Shown here: positions 35,231 to 43,905 of the stretch, piece after piece
Numbering within the stretch: the stretch's first letter is position 1
Layout: each line of letters opens with the position of its first letter
NCBI RefSeq assembly: GCF_024055715.1
Contig: NZ_JAMXMV010000003.1
Location: 124,001-188,000, forward strand
From: Actinoallomurus soli
GTDB lineage: Bacteria > Actinomycetota > Actinomycetes > Streptosporangiales > Streptosporangiaceae
Length of the DNA: 64,000 nucleotides
Reading direction: 5' to 3'
Notes under the pieces: model-generated
Seen by the model: only the letters and a program-made list of their open reading frames with translations
Told to the model about the DNA's origin: nothing
Database searches by the model: none
Made by a program: the position numbers and the translations under genes

Positions 35231-36130
35231 GTGAGCCGCAACCGTCGCCGGGCCGTCGCCATGGCCATCGCCGGTGCCTTCGCCGTCGCGCCGCTGGTGT
35301 CCGCCTGCGGCGCCGGCCAGCATCCGCAGTCGGTGCTGCCGACCCGCCTGACCGAAGGCGTCAACGCCTCCGTGGGCCACGTCGACGTGCGCAACGCCTT
35401 CGTGCTCGGCCCCGACCCCGGCCAGCGACTTCCCCAGGGCGCCAACGCGCCGTTCTACGCCTACATCGTCGACAAGGCCGGCTCGGACCGGCTCGTCGGC
35501 GTCGACGCGCCGGGCGTCGCGCAGTCGGTCCAGATCGCGGGCGGGGGCATCGACCTGCCGTCGAACCAGCTGATCTCGCTCAACCCGCAGTCCGGCGGCC
35601 GCCCGGCCGGCGTGCCGACCCCCGGCACCTCGCCGAGCGGGACGCCGACCCCGGCCACCTCGCCCGGCGCCACCGCGACCCCGGGCGCGAGCGGCACCCC
35701 GGGCAAGGCCGGAAAGAAGGCCAAGCCCGGCAAGTCGGGCACGGCCACCGCTCAGAGCACGCCGAGCAGCCCCGCCGCGAGCGCGTCGAGCCCGGCCGGC
35801 ACCACCGGGGCCGCGACCCCGCTGGTGATCCTCAGCGGGCTCACGGCCCCGCTGAACGGCGGCGAGAACATCCGGCTCACCCTGCACTTCCAGCAGGCCG
35901 GCTCGCTGACCGTGACGGTCCCCGTCATCCCGCGGGCGGACTACTACTCGACCTACCCGCCGGCGCCGAGCGGGACCATCGCGACCACCCCGAAGCCGGG
36001 CACCCCGGGCTCCCCCACGACGCCGGGCGCGAGCCCGACGCCGGGTGCGAGCACCAGCCCCACCGCGGGGGCGGCCACGCCGACCAAGCACGCCAAGGCC
36101 AAGAAGGCCTCCGCGAAGCCCACCGGCTGA
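35231..36130 (+). CDS. PCu(A)C-like lipoprotein with low-complexity insertion
   Basis: A 299-residue lipoprotein. The GTG follows AAGGAGA, and the lipobox is LVSAC near residue 21. Residues about 40-125 (NASVGHVDVRNAFVLGPD, NAPFYAYIVDKAGSDRLVG) and about 195-240 (LVILSGLTAPLNGGENIRL, then AGSLTVTVPV) together resemble the beta-sandwich of PCu(A)C periplasmic copper chaperones. The two parts are split by about 65 residues rich in Thr, Pro, Gly, Ala and Ser, and a similar tail follows. The Met/His copper ligands of true PCu(A)C proteins are not visible, so copper binding is doubtful. It is probably a cell-surface protein. Confidence 0.7.
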   Translation: MSRNRRRAVAMAIAGAFAVAPLVSACGAGQHPQSVLPTRLTEGVNASVGHVDVRNAFVLGPDPGQRLPQGANAPFYAYIVDKAGSDRLVGVDAPGVAQSVQIAGGGIDLPSNQLISLNPQSGGRPAGVPTPGTSPSGTPTPATSPGATATPGASGTPGKAGKKAKPGKSGTATAQSTPSSPAASASSPAGTTGAATPLVILSGLTAPLNGGENIRLTLHFQQAGSLTVTVPVIPRADYYSTYPPAPSGTIATTPKPGTPGSPTTPGASPTPGASTSPTAGAATPTKHAKAKKASAKPTG

Positions 36131-36178
36131 GCGCGACGGCACTCCGACGGCCTGAGCGCCACGGAGCGCCCACGACGA

Positions 36179-36212
36179 AGCCCGCCGGACTCCGCATCGG
36201 GGTCGGCGGGCT
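36179..36212 (+). terminator. hairpin after the PCu(A)C-like lipoprotein gene
   Basis: AGCCCGCCG (36179-36187) and CGGCGGGCT (36204-36212) form a perfect 9-bp stem around a 16-base loop, 49 bases after the lipoprotein stop. It leads directly into the tandem-repeat array. A T run is absent. Confidence 0.55.
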
Positions 36213-36510
36213 CTCGCGTTCCCAGGCGTCTCACAGAGGCATGAACCGCACTTCTGGGGCCCAGATGTCGCACGGGGTCCCGAACCGCACCGCTGGGACC
36301 CCAGGCGTGTCGCGGAGCGGCCTGAAGCGCTGCTCTCGGGCTCCAGGCGTCTCACAGGGCGGCCCGAAACGGCTCTCGCCCCCACGGGTCTCACAGAGCG
36401 GCCCGAGACGGCTCTCGGGCCCCATGGGCCTCACAGAGGCTCGAACCGTCCCTCGCGCGCCAGGAGGTCTCGCAGGGGGCCTGCATCGCGGCTCTTACGT
36501 TTCCTGGCGG
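36210..36510. repeat. degenerate tandem repeat, seven copies spaced 39-42 bases
   Basis: The anchor GTCTCACAG and its variants occur at 36228, 36267, 36307, 36349, 36388, 36428 and 36467, i.e. spacings of 39, 40, 42, 39, 40 and 39 bases. Each copy also carries a CTCTCGGGCCCCA-like block before the anchor and a GCGGCCCGAACCG-like block after it. An eighth, weaker copy may follow. The array fills most of the 562-base gap between the lipoprotein and regX3. The indels break the reading frame between copies, so it is probably not coding. The remaining bases up to 36692 show no feature. Confidence 0.8.
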
Positions 36511-36692
36511 CGGTCGGTATCGCGGCTCGCGCCTTCTGCGGCGTACCGCTCCGGCTCGTGCCGCGCCCGTGTTCCCCGAGTCCCACCGCGGCACGGCCAC
36601 GAGGCGGCTCGTACCGCGGCGGCTCCGGCGTGCCAGGAGCCCGTGGCGATACGGCCGCCGAGCCGTTCCCGCCGAGCCGTTCCCGTCGCGGC

Positions 36693-37379
36693 TTACTCGT
36701 CGGGCTCGAACTTGTAGCCGAGTCCGCGCACGGTGATGATGAAACGCGGCGTCGAGGGAGCCGGCTCGATCTTGGCCCGCAGGCGCTTGATGTGCACGTC
36801 CAGCGTCTTGGTGTCCCCGACGTAGTCGGCGCCCCAGACGCGGTCGATCAGCTGCATCCGGGTGAGCACCCGCCCGGCGTTGCGCAGCAGCACCTCGAGC
36901 AGCTCGAACTCCTTCAGCGGCAACGGCACCTCGTTGCCGGAGACGGTCACGACGTGACGCTCGACGTCCATGCGGACCGGCCCGGCCTCCAGGGTCGCGG
37001 GCGCGAGCTCCTCACCGTCGCCGCGGCGGCGGAGCACCGCGCGGATGCGGGCGACGAGCTCCCGTGAGGAGAACGGCTTGGTGACGTAGTCGTCGGCGCC
37101 GAGTTCGAGGCCGACGACCTTGTCGACCTCGCTGTCCTTGGCCGTCAGCATGATCACCGGGACGTTCGACCTGGTGCGCAGCTCCCTGCACACCTCGGTG
37201 CCGGGCAGGCCGGGCAGCATGAGGTCGAGCAGGACGAGGTCGGCGCCGGACCGGTCGAAGGACTCCAGGGCGTCCGGCCCGGTGGCCGCGACGGCGACTT
37301 CGAAACCCTCCTTGCGCAGCATGTACGACAGCGCGTCGCTGAACGACTCCTCGTCTTCCACGACGAGCACTCGGGTCAC
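36693..37379 (-). CDS. regX3: OmpR-family response regulator RegX3
   Basis: A 228-residue regulator. The receiver domain begins VLVVEDEESF, with phospho-acceptor Asp52 in LVLLDLMLPG and the switch Lys in MLTAKDSE. The C-terminal winged helix contains LTRMQLIDRVWGADY and DVHIKRLRAKIEP. With SenX3 it forms the actinobacterial phosphate-starvation two-component system (PhoP in Streptomyces) that activates phosphate-uptake genes through PHO boxes. The GTG start overlaps the senX3 stop by one base, so translation is coupled. Confidence 0.95.
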   Translation of the reverse strand: MTRVLVVEDEESFSDALSYMLRKEGFEVAVAATGPDALESFDRSGADLVLLDLMLPGLPGTEVCRELRTRSNVPVIMLTAKDSEVDKVVGLELGADDYVTKPFSSRELVARIRAVLRRRGDGEELAPATLEAGPVRMDVERHVVTVSGNEVPLPLKEFELLEVLLRNAGRVLTRMQLIDRVWGADYVGDTKTLDVHIKRLRAKIEPAPSTPRFIITVRGLGYKFEPDE

Positions 37380-38557
37380 TAGGGGGCCTCCCGTACGGTG
37401 TCTTGCTCAGGTGTTTCCTTCGCGGATGCGGAGGTGGAAAGCAGCGGAAGGCGGATGGTGAAGGTCGAGCCGGATCCCTCCTTGCTCCAGACGTTCACAT
37501 CGCCCCGGTGCCGGGTCGTGACGTGCTTGACGATCGCGAGTCCCAGGCCGGTGCCGCCGGTCTGCCGGGACCGCGCGGGATCGACGCGGTAGAACCGCTC
37601 GAAGATGCGCTCGAGGTCGGCCTCGGGGATGCCGATGCCCTGGTCGGTCACGCTGACCTCGGCGTGACTCTCGTCGGCCAGGCGCGTGCAGACGACGACC
37701 CTCGTGCGCTCGGGGCTGTAGGCGATCGCGTTGTCGACGAGGTTGCGGACCGCGGTGATCAGCAGCTCCTCGTCGCCGTACACCCGCAGGTCGTCGCGGC
37801 CGCCGATGGCGAGGGTGATCTCCTTCGGCTCCGCCTTGAGGCGGCATCGGTCGACGGCGTCGTGGACGACGTCGTCGAGGGCGACCGTACGGGGGCGCTC
37901 GACGACCTCGCCGCCCTGCAACCGGGTGAGTGTGATGAGGTCCTGGATGACGTTGGTCAGGCGGGCGGACTCGTGCTGCATGCGCTTGGAGAAGCGGCGC
38001 ACGGCCTCCGGGTCGTCGGCGGCCTCCTCGACCGTCTCCGACAGCAGGGACAGCGCGCCGACGGGCGTCTTGAGCTCGTGGCTGACGTTCGCCACGAAGT
38101 CGCGGCGGACGGCCTCGACGCGGCGGAACTCGGTCAGGTCCTCGGCGAGGACGAGGACGAGACCATGCGATCCCATGGGCGCGACCCGGACCGAGAACCA
38201 GCGGCCCTCCCGGCGGCCGTGGACGACCTCGATCTCCTCTTCGCGGATCTCCCCGTCGCGGCGCACCAGACGTGCCATGGCGATGAGCTCGTCGACGAGC
38301 AGCCGGTCCCCGCTGACCAGGCCGAAGGCACGGGCGGCCGAACTGGCGCGCAGCACACGGTCCTCGCCGTCGATGACGACCGCCGAGGACGGGAGGACGC
38401 TCAGCACGGACGCCACGCCGCTGGGCAGCCCGGAGACCGGCGAGGGGACGTCGGCGGGCCGCTGGGCGCGCTCGCTCGCGCGCACGGCCAGCCCTGCCAC
38501 CAGGCCGGTGAGGAGCCCGACGCCACTCGCCAGTCCGGCGACAACCTCCACGTTCAC
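37379..38557 (-). CDS. senX3: sensor histidine kinase SenX3
   Basis: A 392-residue membrane sensor kinase with an N-terminal membrane segment (about 4-26), a PAS-like region (about 50-145), HisKA with phospho-His160 in NVSHELKTPVG, and HATPase_c with ITAVRNLVDNAIAYS, VSVTDQGIGIP and TGLGLAIVKHV. It phosphorylates RegX3 under phosphate limitation and is held off by the phosphate-transport/PhoU complex. The GTG start lies 63 bases from the array of 11-base PHO-box-like repeats in the region shared with phoU, which fits autoregulation. Confidence 0.94.
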   Translation of the reverse strand: MNVEVVAGLASGVGLLTGLVAGLAVRASERAQRPADVPSPVSGLPSGVASVLSVLPSSAVVIDGEDRVLRASSAARAFGLVSGDRLLVDELIAMARLVRRDGEIREEEIEVVHGRREGRWFSVRVAPMGSHGLVLVLAEDLTEFRRVEAVRRDFVANVSHELKTPVGALSLLSETVEEAADDPEAVRRFSKRMQHESARLTNVIQDLITLTRLQGGEVVERPRTVALDDVVHDAVDRCRLKAEPKEITLAIGGRDDLRVYGDEELLITAVRNLVDNAIAYSPERTRVVVCTRLADESHAEVSVTDQGIGIPEADLERIFERFYRVDPARSRQTGGTGLGLAIVKHVTTRHRGDVNVWSKEGSGSTFTIRLPLLSTSASAKETPEQDTVREAP

Positions 38558-38619
38558 ACTTTGGATCGTAGGCGGAATCCTGCCGGGCTCCGCGCGCGGA
38601 CCAGGTCGGACGCAAGGAC

Positions 38620-38663
38620 GTTCGTCAAAAGTTAACCTGCAACTCCGCGACCGTTCATGCCGT
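38620..38663. promoter_or_regulatory. candidate PHO box (four tandem 11-base units)
   Basis: Four consecutive 11-base units run from 38620: GTTCGTCAAAA, GTTAACCTGCA, ACTCCGCGACC and GTTCATGCCGT. Units 1, 2 and 4 start with GTT and resemble the GTTCACC-plus-4 direct repeats bound by phosphorylated PhoP/RegX3 in Streptomyces and mycobacteria. The array lies between senX3 and phoU, where such boxes are known to control both genes. Unit 3 is poor. Confidence 0.65.
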
Positions 38664-38710
38664 CCGACGATGCTGCCAACTGGATATCCACGCCTCTTTT
38701 AAGGATCTTT

Positions 38711-39367
38711 ATGCGAGACGCCTACCACGAGGAGCTCGACGGGCTCTCCGACAAGCTCGTGGAGATGACGCGGCTGGTGCGGTCGGCCATGACACGTGCC
38801 AGCACCGCCCTGCTGGACGCCGACCTGCGGCTCGCCGAAGAGGTCATCAGCTGCGACGAGCAGGTCAACAAGCTCAACACGGAGATCGAGGAGACGGTCT
38901 TCGACCTGATGGCGCGGCAGCAGCCGGTCGCCCGCGACCTGCGGATGCTGATCGCCGCGCTGCGGATGAGCGGCGATATCGAGCGGATGGGCGACCTCGC
39001 CGTCCACCTCGCCAAGACCGCCCGCCGGCGGCACCCCGAGTCGGCGATCCCGCCGGAGCTGCAGGCGACCGTCCTGGAGATGGGCCAGATCGCCGAGCGC
39101 ATGATCGCCAAGGCGGGCAGTGTCATCGCCTCCCACGACGTCGAGATGGGCCTGGAGCTCGACGGCGACGACGACCAGATGGACCGGCTGCACCGGAAGC
39201 TGTTCGACGCGCTGCTGTCGCCGAAATGGCGCCACGGCGTCGAGCCGGCCGTGGACATCTCCCTGGCCGGCCGCTACTTCGAGCGGTTCGCCGACCACGC
39301 GGTCCACGTCGCGGAGAACGTCGTCTACCTGGTCACCGGCGAGCACGCGGCCGACATCACCGACTAG
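38711..39367 (+). CDS. phoU: phosphate-signalling protein PhoU
   Basis: A 218-residue protein made of two PhoU helical-bundle repeats. The first begins YHEELDGLSDKLVEM and includes DLRMLIAALRMSGDIERMGDLAVHLAK. The second ends ISLAGRYFERFADHAVHVAENVVYLVTG. PhoU transmits the state of the phosphate transporter to the sensor kinase and limits phosphate uptake. The ATG at 38711 follows AAGGA with normal spacing; an upstream in-frame ATG is rejected because it runs through the PHO-box array. The senX3-regX3 genes are divergent, and a strong terminator follows. Confidence 0.95.
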   Translation: MRDAYHEELDGLSDKLVEMTRLVRSAMTRASTALLDADLRLAEEVISCDEQVNKLNTEIEETVFDLMARQQPVARDLRMLIAALRMSGDIERMGDLAVHLAKTARRRHPESAIPPELQATVLEMGQIAERMIAKAGSVIASHDVEMGLELDGDDDQMDRLHRKLFDALLSPKWRHGVEPAVDISLAGRYFERFADHAVHVAENVVYLVTGEHAADITD

Positions 39368-39382
39368 CCCCCGAGACGAGTG

Positions 39383-39420
39383 GATCCCGGCAGCGAGCGC
39401 TGCCGGGATCTTCTTTGTGT
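39383..39420 (+). terminator. intrinsic terminator of phoU
   Basis: GATCCCGGCAGC and GCTGCCGGGATC form a perfect 12-bp stem with loop GAGC, followed by TTCTTTGTGT. It is the best intrinsic terminator in the window and lies between convergent phoU and gpmA, so it may serve both. Confidence 0.85.
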
Positions 39421-39435
39421 CGGAGAAGCGTTAAA

Positions 39436-40182
39436 TCACTTCTTGCCCTGGTTCGCGACGGCCTCGATGGACTTCTTGGCGGCCTCGGGGTCGAGGTACT
39501 CGCCGCCCTTCTTCAGCGGCTCGAAGTCCTCGTCGAGCTCGTAGAGGAGCGGGATGCCGGTCGGGATGTTGAGACCGGCGATGTCCTCGTCGGAGATGCC
39601 GTCGAGGTGCTTGACCAGGGCGCGCAGCGAGTTGCCGTGCGCGGCGATCAGGACCGTACGGCCGGCCGCGAGGTCCGGGACGATCGCGTCGTACCAGTAC
39701 GGCAGCAGGCGGTCGACGACGTCGGCCAGGCACTCGGTGCGCGGGATGAGCTCCGAGGGCAGGAGGGCGTACCGCGGGTCGTTGATCTGGGAGAGCGGGT
39801 CGTCGTCGGCGATCGGCGGCGGCGGCGTGTCGTACGACCGGCGCCAGGTCATGAACTGCTCGTCGCCGTACTCCTCACGCGTCTGCGCCTTGTTCTTGCC
39901 CTGCAGGGCGCCGTAGTGCCGCTCGTTGAGCCGCCAGGACCGCCGTACGGGGATCCAGAGCTGCTCCGCCGCGTCGAGCGCGATGTTGGCCGTGCGGATC
40001 GCCCGCTTGAGCACCGAGGTGTGCACGACGTCGAGCTTGAGGTCGGCGTCGAGCAGCAGGTCACCGCCGGTGACCGCTTCCTCTTCCCCCTTCTCGGAAA
40101 GATCGACGTCCACCCAGCCCGTGAAGAGCCCCTCGGCGTTCCAGACGCTCTCGCCATGCCGGAGAAGTACCAAAGTCGCCAT
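39436..40182 (-). CDS. gpmA: 2,3-bisphosphoglycerate-dependent phosphoglycerate mutase
   Basis: A 248-residue glycolytic enzyme interconverting 3- and 2-phosphoglycerate. The phospho-histidine motif LLRHGES holds His9. The family segments [34 protein letters not shown] and the second catalytic His in [17 protein letters not shown] are all present. Length and ending (NQGKK) match actinobacterial GpmA. The gene is single and convergent with phoU, a common neighbourhood in this phylum. Confidence 0.96.
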   Translation of the reverse strand: MATLVLLRHGESVWNAEGLFTGWVDVDLSEKGEEEAVTGGDLLLDADLKLDVVHTSVLKRAIRTANIALDAAEQLWIPVRRSWRLNERHYGALQGKNKAQTREEYGDEQFMTWRRSYDTPPPPIADDDPLSQINDPRYALLPSELIPRTECLADVVDRLLPYWYDAIVPDLAAGRTVLIAAHGNSLRALVKHLDGISDEDIAGLNIPTGIPLLYELDEDFEPLKKGGEYLDPEAAKKSIEAVANQGKK

Positions 40183-40212
40183 GGCAAACGAGCGTAGTGC
40201 CTCGTCTCGGCC

Positions 40213-41025
40213 TCAGTGTTTCCGGGCGACACCCGCGAGGAAGTAGCTCTGCGCATAGCGCTCGGCGATCCGCTTGGACTCGACCGTGTCGGGCCGCCAC
40301 GCCGAGACGTTGACCAGACCGGGCTCGACCAGATCGAGGTCGCCGAAGAGGCCGCGGATCCGCTCCGTGCCGCGGGCGATGATCGGGGTCGAGGAGCGCC
40401 GGTAGATCTCGGTGACGGGCTCGACGGCCTCCGGGAGCGCGTCCCCGCAGACGTGGCTCAGCACGAAATACCCGCCCGGCGGAAGGGCGTCCCGGAACCG
40501 CGTCACGACCTTCTCGGGGTCGTCGGCGTCCTGGAGGAAGTGGACGATCGCCACGAGCAGGATCGCGATGGGCCGGTCGAAGTCGAGGCGCTCGCGAACC
40601 TCGGGGTTCTCGAGGATCTCCTCGGGGCGGCGCAGGTCGGCCTGGACGATGTGGACGTTCCGGGCGCCGGCGAGGATCGCGCGGCCGTGCGCGAGGACGA
40701 CCGGGTCGTTGTCGACGTAGACGACGGAGGCGTCGGGGACGACCGAGTGCGCGACCTGGTGGACGTTGTTCTGGGTGGGCAGCCCGGTGCCGATGTCGAG
40801 GAACTGCCGGATGCCCGCCTCGGCGAGGTACCGCACGGCCCGGCCGAGAAAGGCGCGGTTCTGCTGGGCGGCGAACCGGATCTGGGGGGCGATCCCCAGG
40901 ACCATCTCGGCGGCGGCACGGTCGGGCGCCAGGTTGTCCTTGCCGCCGAGGAAGTAGTCGTACATGCGGGCCGCGTTGGGGGTGCTCAGATCGACACTCT
41001 TAGGGGCCTCGTCCCGATCCGTCAC
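40213..41025 (-). CDS. DUF574-type SAM-dependent methyltransferase
   Basis: A 270-residue protein with the DUF574/Methyltransf_19 signature. PNAARMYDYFLGGKDN occurs near the N-terminus, FLDIGTGLPTQNNVHQVA carries the SAM-binding GxGxP, and VVYVDNDPVV and LLVAIVHFLQD follow. These families are greatly expanded in filamentous actinomycetes; most have no known substrate. The GTG at 41025 follows GGAGGGGG with suitable spacing. It is upstream of gpmA on the same strand, with 30 bases between them. Confidence 0.88.
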   Translation of the reverse strand: MTDRDEAPKSVDLSTPNAARMYDYFLGGKDNLAPDRAAAEMVLGIAPQIRFAAQQNRAFLGRAVRYLAEAGIRQFLDIGTGLPTQNNVHQVAHSVVPDASVVYVDNDPVVLAHGRAILAGARNVHIVQADLRRPEEILENPEVRERLDFDRPIAILLVAIVHFLQDADDPEKVVTRFRDALPPGGYFVLSHVCGDALPEAVEPVTEIYRRSSTPIIARGTERIRGLFGDLDLVEPGLVNVSAWRPDTVESKRIAERYAQSYFLAGVARKH

Positions 41026-41186
41026 TCCATGCCCCCTCCGGCCTGACTCCTGCGACCCAAGGTAGTTTAGCTACTTAAAGCCACCAATGGTGCGCAATAC
41101 GCATAGAAGGGTGGAACGCGTTATCGCTCTGCCCGGCGCTCTCGCCCTCGCTCTTCCCGCCGGCCCGGCCGGTCAGGAAGGACCGG

Positions 41187-41729
41187 TCAGGAAGGGCCGA
41201 TCGAAGGGCCGGAGGCGGCGCTCTCCGCCGCGCCGTCAGCGGCACCTCCGGGCAGGATGCGCGCGAACGGCCGGAGATTCGCGACGCTCTCCCCGCGGCT
41301 CACGCGCCACTCCCACTCGCGCCTGATCGACTCGGCGAACCCGAGTTCCAACGCGCGGTCGAAATTGTCGTCAGAGTAGGTGAGCACGCAGCCGAGAATG
41401 CGGTCGATCTCCTCCGGCTCCACCGCCGAGAGCGGCAGCCGTCCGACGATGTACACGTCCCCGACCGGGTCGAGGGTGAACGCGACGCCGTACATCCCGC
41501 CGTTCTTGCGCAGCAGCCAGCGGTAGAACTCCTCGTGGTTCTCGTCCGGCTGCCGGCAGAAGAACGCCTCGACGTGCAGGCTGTGGTCACCGGCGATCAG
41601 CCAGGTCATGGTGGCCAGCTTGTGGCGTCCGGGCAGCTTGACGAGGTACGCGCCGGGGCGCGGCCGTTCGTACTCCAGCCCCTGCTCGTCCAGGATCGCC
41701 CGCAGTGTCTCGTCGGCGTTAGCACCCAT
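41187..41729 (-). CDS. YbjN-domain protein
   Basis: A 180-residue protein of the YbjN (type III secretion chaperone-like fold) group common next to mshA in actinobacteria. Key stretches are YLVKLPGRHKLATMTWLI, EAFFCRQPDENHEEFYRWLL and YIVGRLPLSAVEPEEIDRIL. The C-terminal 25 residues are Ala/Gly/Ser-rich. The function is unproven; YbjN itself is linked to stress and motility in E. coli. The ATG has a GAGGGG ribosome-binding site. It follows mshA after 18 bases, so the two probably form an operon. Confidence 0.85.
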   Translation of the reverse strand: MGANADETLRAILDEQGLEYERPRPGAYLVKLPGRHKLATMTWLIAGDHSLHVEAFFCRQPDENHEEFYRWLLRKNGGMYGVAFTLDPVGDVYIVGRLPLSAVEPEEIDRILGCVLTYSDDNFDRALELGFAESIRREWEWRVSRGESVANLRPFARILPGGAADGAAESAASGPSIGPS

Positions 41730-41747
41730 GCCGTCCCCTCTCGTCGA

Positions 41748-43004
41748 TCAGGCCGAGACGGCCATGGTGCGGGCCTCGACGGCCTCGGCGTAGACCTCCA
41801 GGAGGCGGTCGGCCGTCTCGTCCCAGCCGAACGCCCTGGCGTGGCGTACGGCGGCCTCCGACATCGCGCGCAGCCGCCCGGGAGCACCGAGCAGACCGCG
41901 CAGCACGCGAGCGTAGTCCGCAGGATCATGGCCGTCGATCAACACTCCGGACCGGCCGTCCCGTACGGCGATGCGCAACCCGCCGACCGCCGCAGCGACC
42001 ACCGGGGTGCCGCACGCCTGCGACTCGACGGCGACCAGGCCGAACGACTCGCTGTGCGAGGGGACGACGGTGATGTCGGCGGCGCGGTACCAGTCGGCGA
42101 GCGCGTCCTGCGGGCAGGGCGGCTCGAACCGTACGACGTCCGCGACGCCGAGCCGGTGCGCGAGGTGCCGCAGCTCCTCCGGCCGGGCGCGGCCGGACCC
42201 GCTCGGCCCGCCGACGATCGCGACGATCAGCCGGTCGCGGAGGCCCGGATCGTCCTCGATCATGCGGGCGGCGGCGCGGACGACCACGTCCGGCGCCTTG
42301 AGCGGCTGGATGCGGCCGACGAACAGCAGGACGGCCGCGTTCTGCGGCAGGCCCAGCCGGCGCCGCGCGCCGCCGCGCGGCGTGAACCGGGACAGGTCCG
42401 CGCCGGGCGGCACGGTGGCGACCTGCTCGGGGTCGGCGTCGTACAGCGAGATCAGCTGCCGGGCCTCTTCGGCGGTGTTGGCCACGAGCCGGTCGGCCGA
42501 GTCGACGACCTGCTGCTCGCCCAGCACCCGGCCGAGCGGTTCGGGCGAGTCGTCGGTGGCCAGGCAGAGGTTCTTGACCTTGGCGAGGGTGTGCATCGAG
42601 TGGACGAGCGGGACGCCCCAGCGCTGCCGCGCGGCCCAGCCCGCCTGGCCGGAGAGCCAGTAGTGGGAGTGGATCAGGTCATAGTGGCCGGGCTCGTGCG
42701 CCGCCTCCGTACGCAGCAGGTCGGAGGTGAACGCGCACAGGTGACCCGGCAGTTCGGACTTGTCGAGCTCCTCCAGCGGCCCCGCGGCGACGTGCCGCAC
42801 CGAGACGCCCGGCGCCAGCTCGGCGACGGGCGGGAGCGTCCGCGAGGTCGCGCGGGTGAACACGTCGACCTCGACGCCGCGTTCGGCCATTCGCTTGGCG
42901 ACCTCGACGATGTAGACGTTCATTCCGCCTGCGTCGCCGGTCCCCGGTTGCTCCAACGGCGATGTGTGAACACTGATCGTCGCTACGCGGGCGAGACCCG
43001 ACAC
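41748..43004 (-). CDS. mshA: D-inositol-3-phosphate glycosyltransferase (mycothiol biosynthesis)
   Basis: A 418-residue GT-B, family 4 enzyme that transfers GlcNAc from UDP-GlcNAc to 1-D-myo-inositol 3-phosphate, the first committed step of mycothiol synthesis. The diagnostic N-terminal [19 protein letters not shown] is present, with [20 protein letters not shown] (donor-binding domain) and [22 protein letters not shown] containing the E-x7-E retaining motif. The GTG at 43004 is preferred because GGAGG lies 9 bases upstream; the GTGs at 43010 and 43013 are too close to it. It shows that the organism makes mycothiol. Confidence 0.94.
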   Translation of the reverse strand: MSGLARVATISVHTSPLEQPGTGDAGGMNVYIVEVAKRMAERGVEVDVFTRATSRTLPPVAELAPGVSVRHVAAGPLEELDKSELPGHLCAFTSDLLRTEAAHEPGHYDLIHSHYWLSGQAGWAARQRWGVPLVHSMHTLAKVKNLCLATDDSPEPLGRVLGEQQVVDSADRLVANTAEEARQLISLYDADPEQVATVPPGADLSRFTPRGGARRRLGLPQNAAVLLFVGRIQPLKAPDVVVRAAARMIEDDPGLRDRLIVAIVGGPSGSGRARPEELRHLAHRLGVADVVRFEPPCPQDALADWYRAADITVVPSHSESFGLVAVESQACGTPVVAAAVGGLRIAVRDGRSGVLIDGHDPADYARVLRGLLGAPGRLRAMSEAAVRHARAFGWDETADRLLEVYAEAVEARTMAVSA

Positions 43005-43108
43005 GGACACCACCTCCGATAGAGCAACTTACCGACCACACAACCGCATTCCCCCCGCCCGGGTCTCCCCGTGACCGCGCAGGCCATGCGCCTGAGAAGA
43101 TTGCATCC

Positions 43109-43873
43109 GTGCGGAAGACAGCAGTGATCACGGGTGCAAGCAGTGGAATCGGCGCGGCGACCGCGCGGCGGCTCGCGGCGGAGGGGTTCGACGTGGTGCT
43201 CGCCGCGCGCCGCGTCGACCGCCTGGAGAAGCTGAAGGCGGAGATCGAGAGCGCCGACCCGGCCGGCCGGCGGAACGCCGTCGCGGTCGTCGCCCTCGAC
43301 GTGACGTCACAGGAGTCGGTCGACGCGCTCGCGGCGTCCCTGCGGCAGTGCCACGTCCTGGTCAACAACGCGGGCGGGGCCGCCGGCCTGGACCCGGTCG
43401 CGACCACGGACCCGGCCGACTGGCAGTGGATGTTCGAGACGAACGTCCTCGGGTTGATGCGCGTCACCAAGGCGCTGCTGCCCAAGCTGATCGACAGCGG
43501 CGACGGCCACATCGTCAACGTCACCTCGCTGGCCGGGCACGCCGTCTACGAGGGCGGCGCCGGGTACACCGCGGCCAAGCACGGGGCCGCCGCCGTCAAC
43601 GACACGCTCCGTCTCGAGCTGTACGACCAGCCGGTCCGCGTCACCGAGGTCGCGCCGGGCATGGTCCGGACGGAGGAGTTCTCCCTCGTCCGGTTCAAGG
43701 GCGACGAGGAGAAGGCCGCGAAGACGTACGACGGCGTGGCCGAGCCGCTGGTCGCCGAGGACGTCGCCGACTGCATCGCCTGGGCCGTCACCCGCCCGTC
43801 GCACGTCAACATCGACCGGATCGACGTCAAGCCGCGCGCCCAGGCCGCCGCACACAAGGTGCACCGGGTCTGA
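43109..43873 (+). CDS. SDR-family oxidoreductase (YdfG-like)
   Basis: A 254-residue classical short-chain dehydrogenase with cofactor motif TGASSGIG (8-15), LAARRVDRLEKL favouring NADP, LVNNAGGA, the catalytic Ser in VNVTSLAG and YTAAK (YxxxK). The C-terminus matches serine/3-hydroxy-acid dehydrogenases of the YdfG group (EVAPGMVRTEEFSLVRFKGD). The substrate is probably a small hydroxy acid or sugar alcohol but cannot be fixed. The GTG start is used. It is divergent from mshA, and a 43-bp tandem-repeat array follows. Confidence 0.92.
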   Translation: MRKTAVITGASSGIGAATARRLAAEGFDVVLAARRVDRLEKLKAEIESADPAGRRNAVAVVALDVTSQESVDALAASLRQCHVLVNNAGGAAGLDPVATTDPADWQWMFETNVLGLMRVTKALLPKLIDSGDGHIVNVTSLAGHAVYEGGAGYTAAKHGAAAVNDTLRLELYDQPVRVTEVAPGMVRTEEFSLVRFKGDEEKAAKTYDGVAEPLVAEDVADCIAWAVTRPSHVNIDRIDVKPRAQAAAHKVHRV

Positions 43874-43905
43874 GATCAGGACGGTCCGCGGGCGGCCACG
43901 CCTGC

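Noticed and set aside
36231-36434. Small minus-strand frame with 13-residue repeats in the 39-bp array
   Set aside because: The periodic residues follow from the DNA repeat; the 40- and 42-bp spacings break the frame and no ribosome-binding site is present.
36210-36510. CRISPR-like array
   Set aside because: Copies are degenerate over their full length, without conserved repeat plus variable spacer structure, and no cas genes are nearby.
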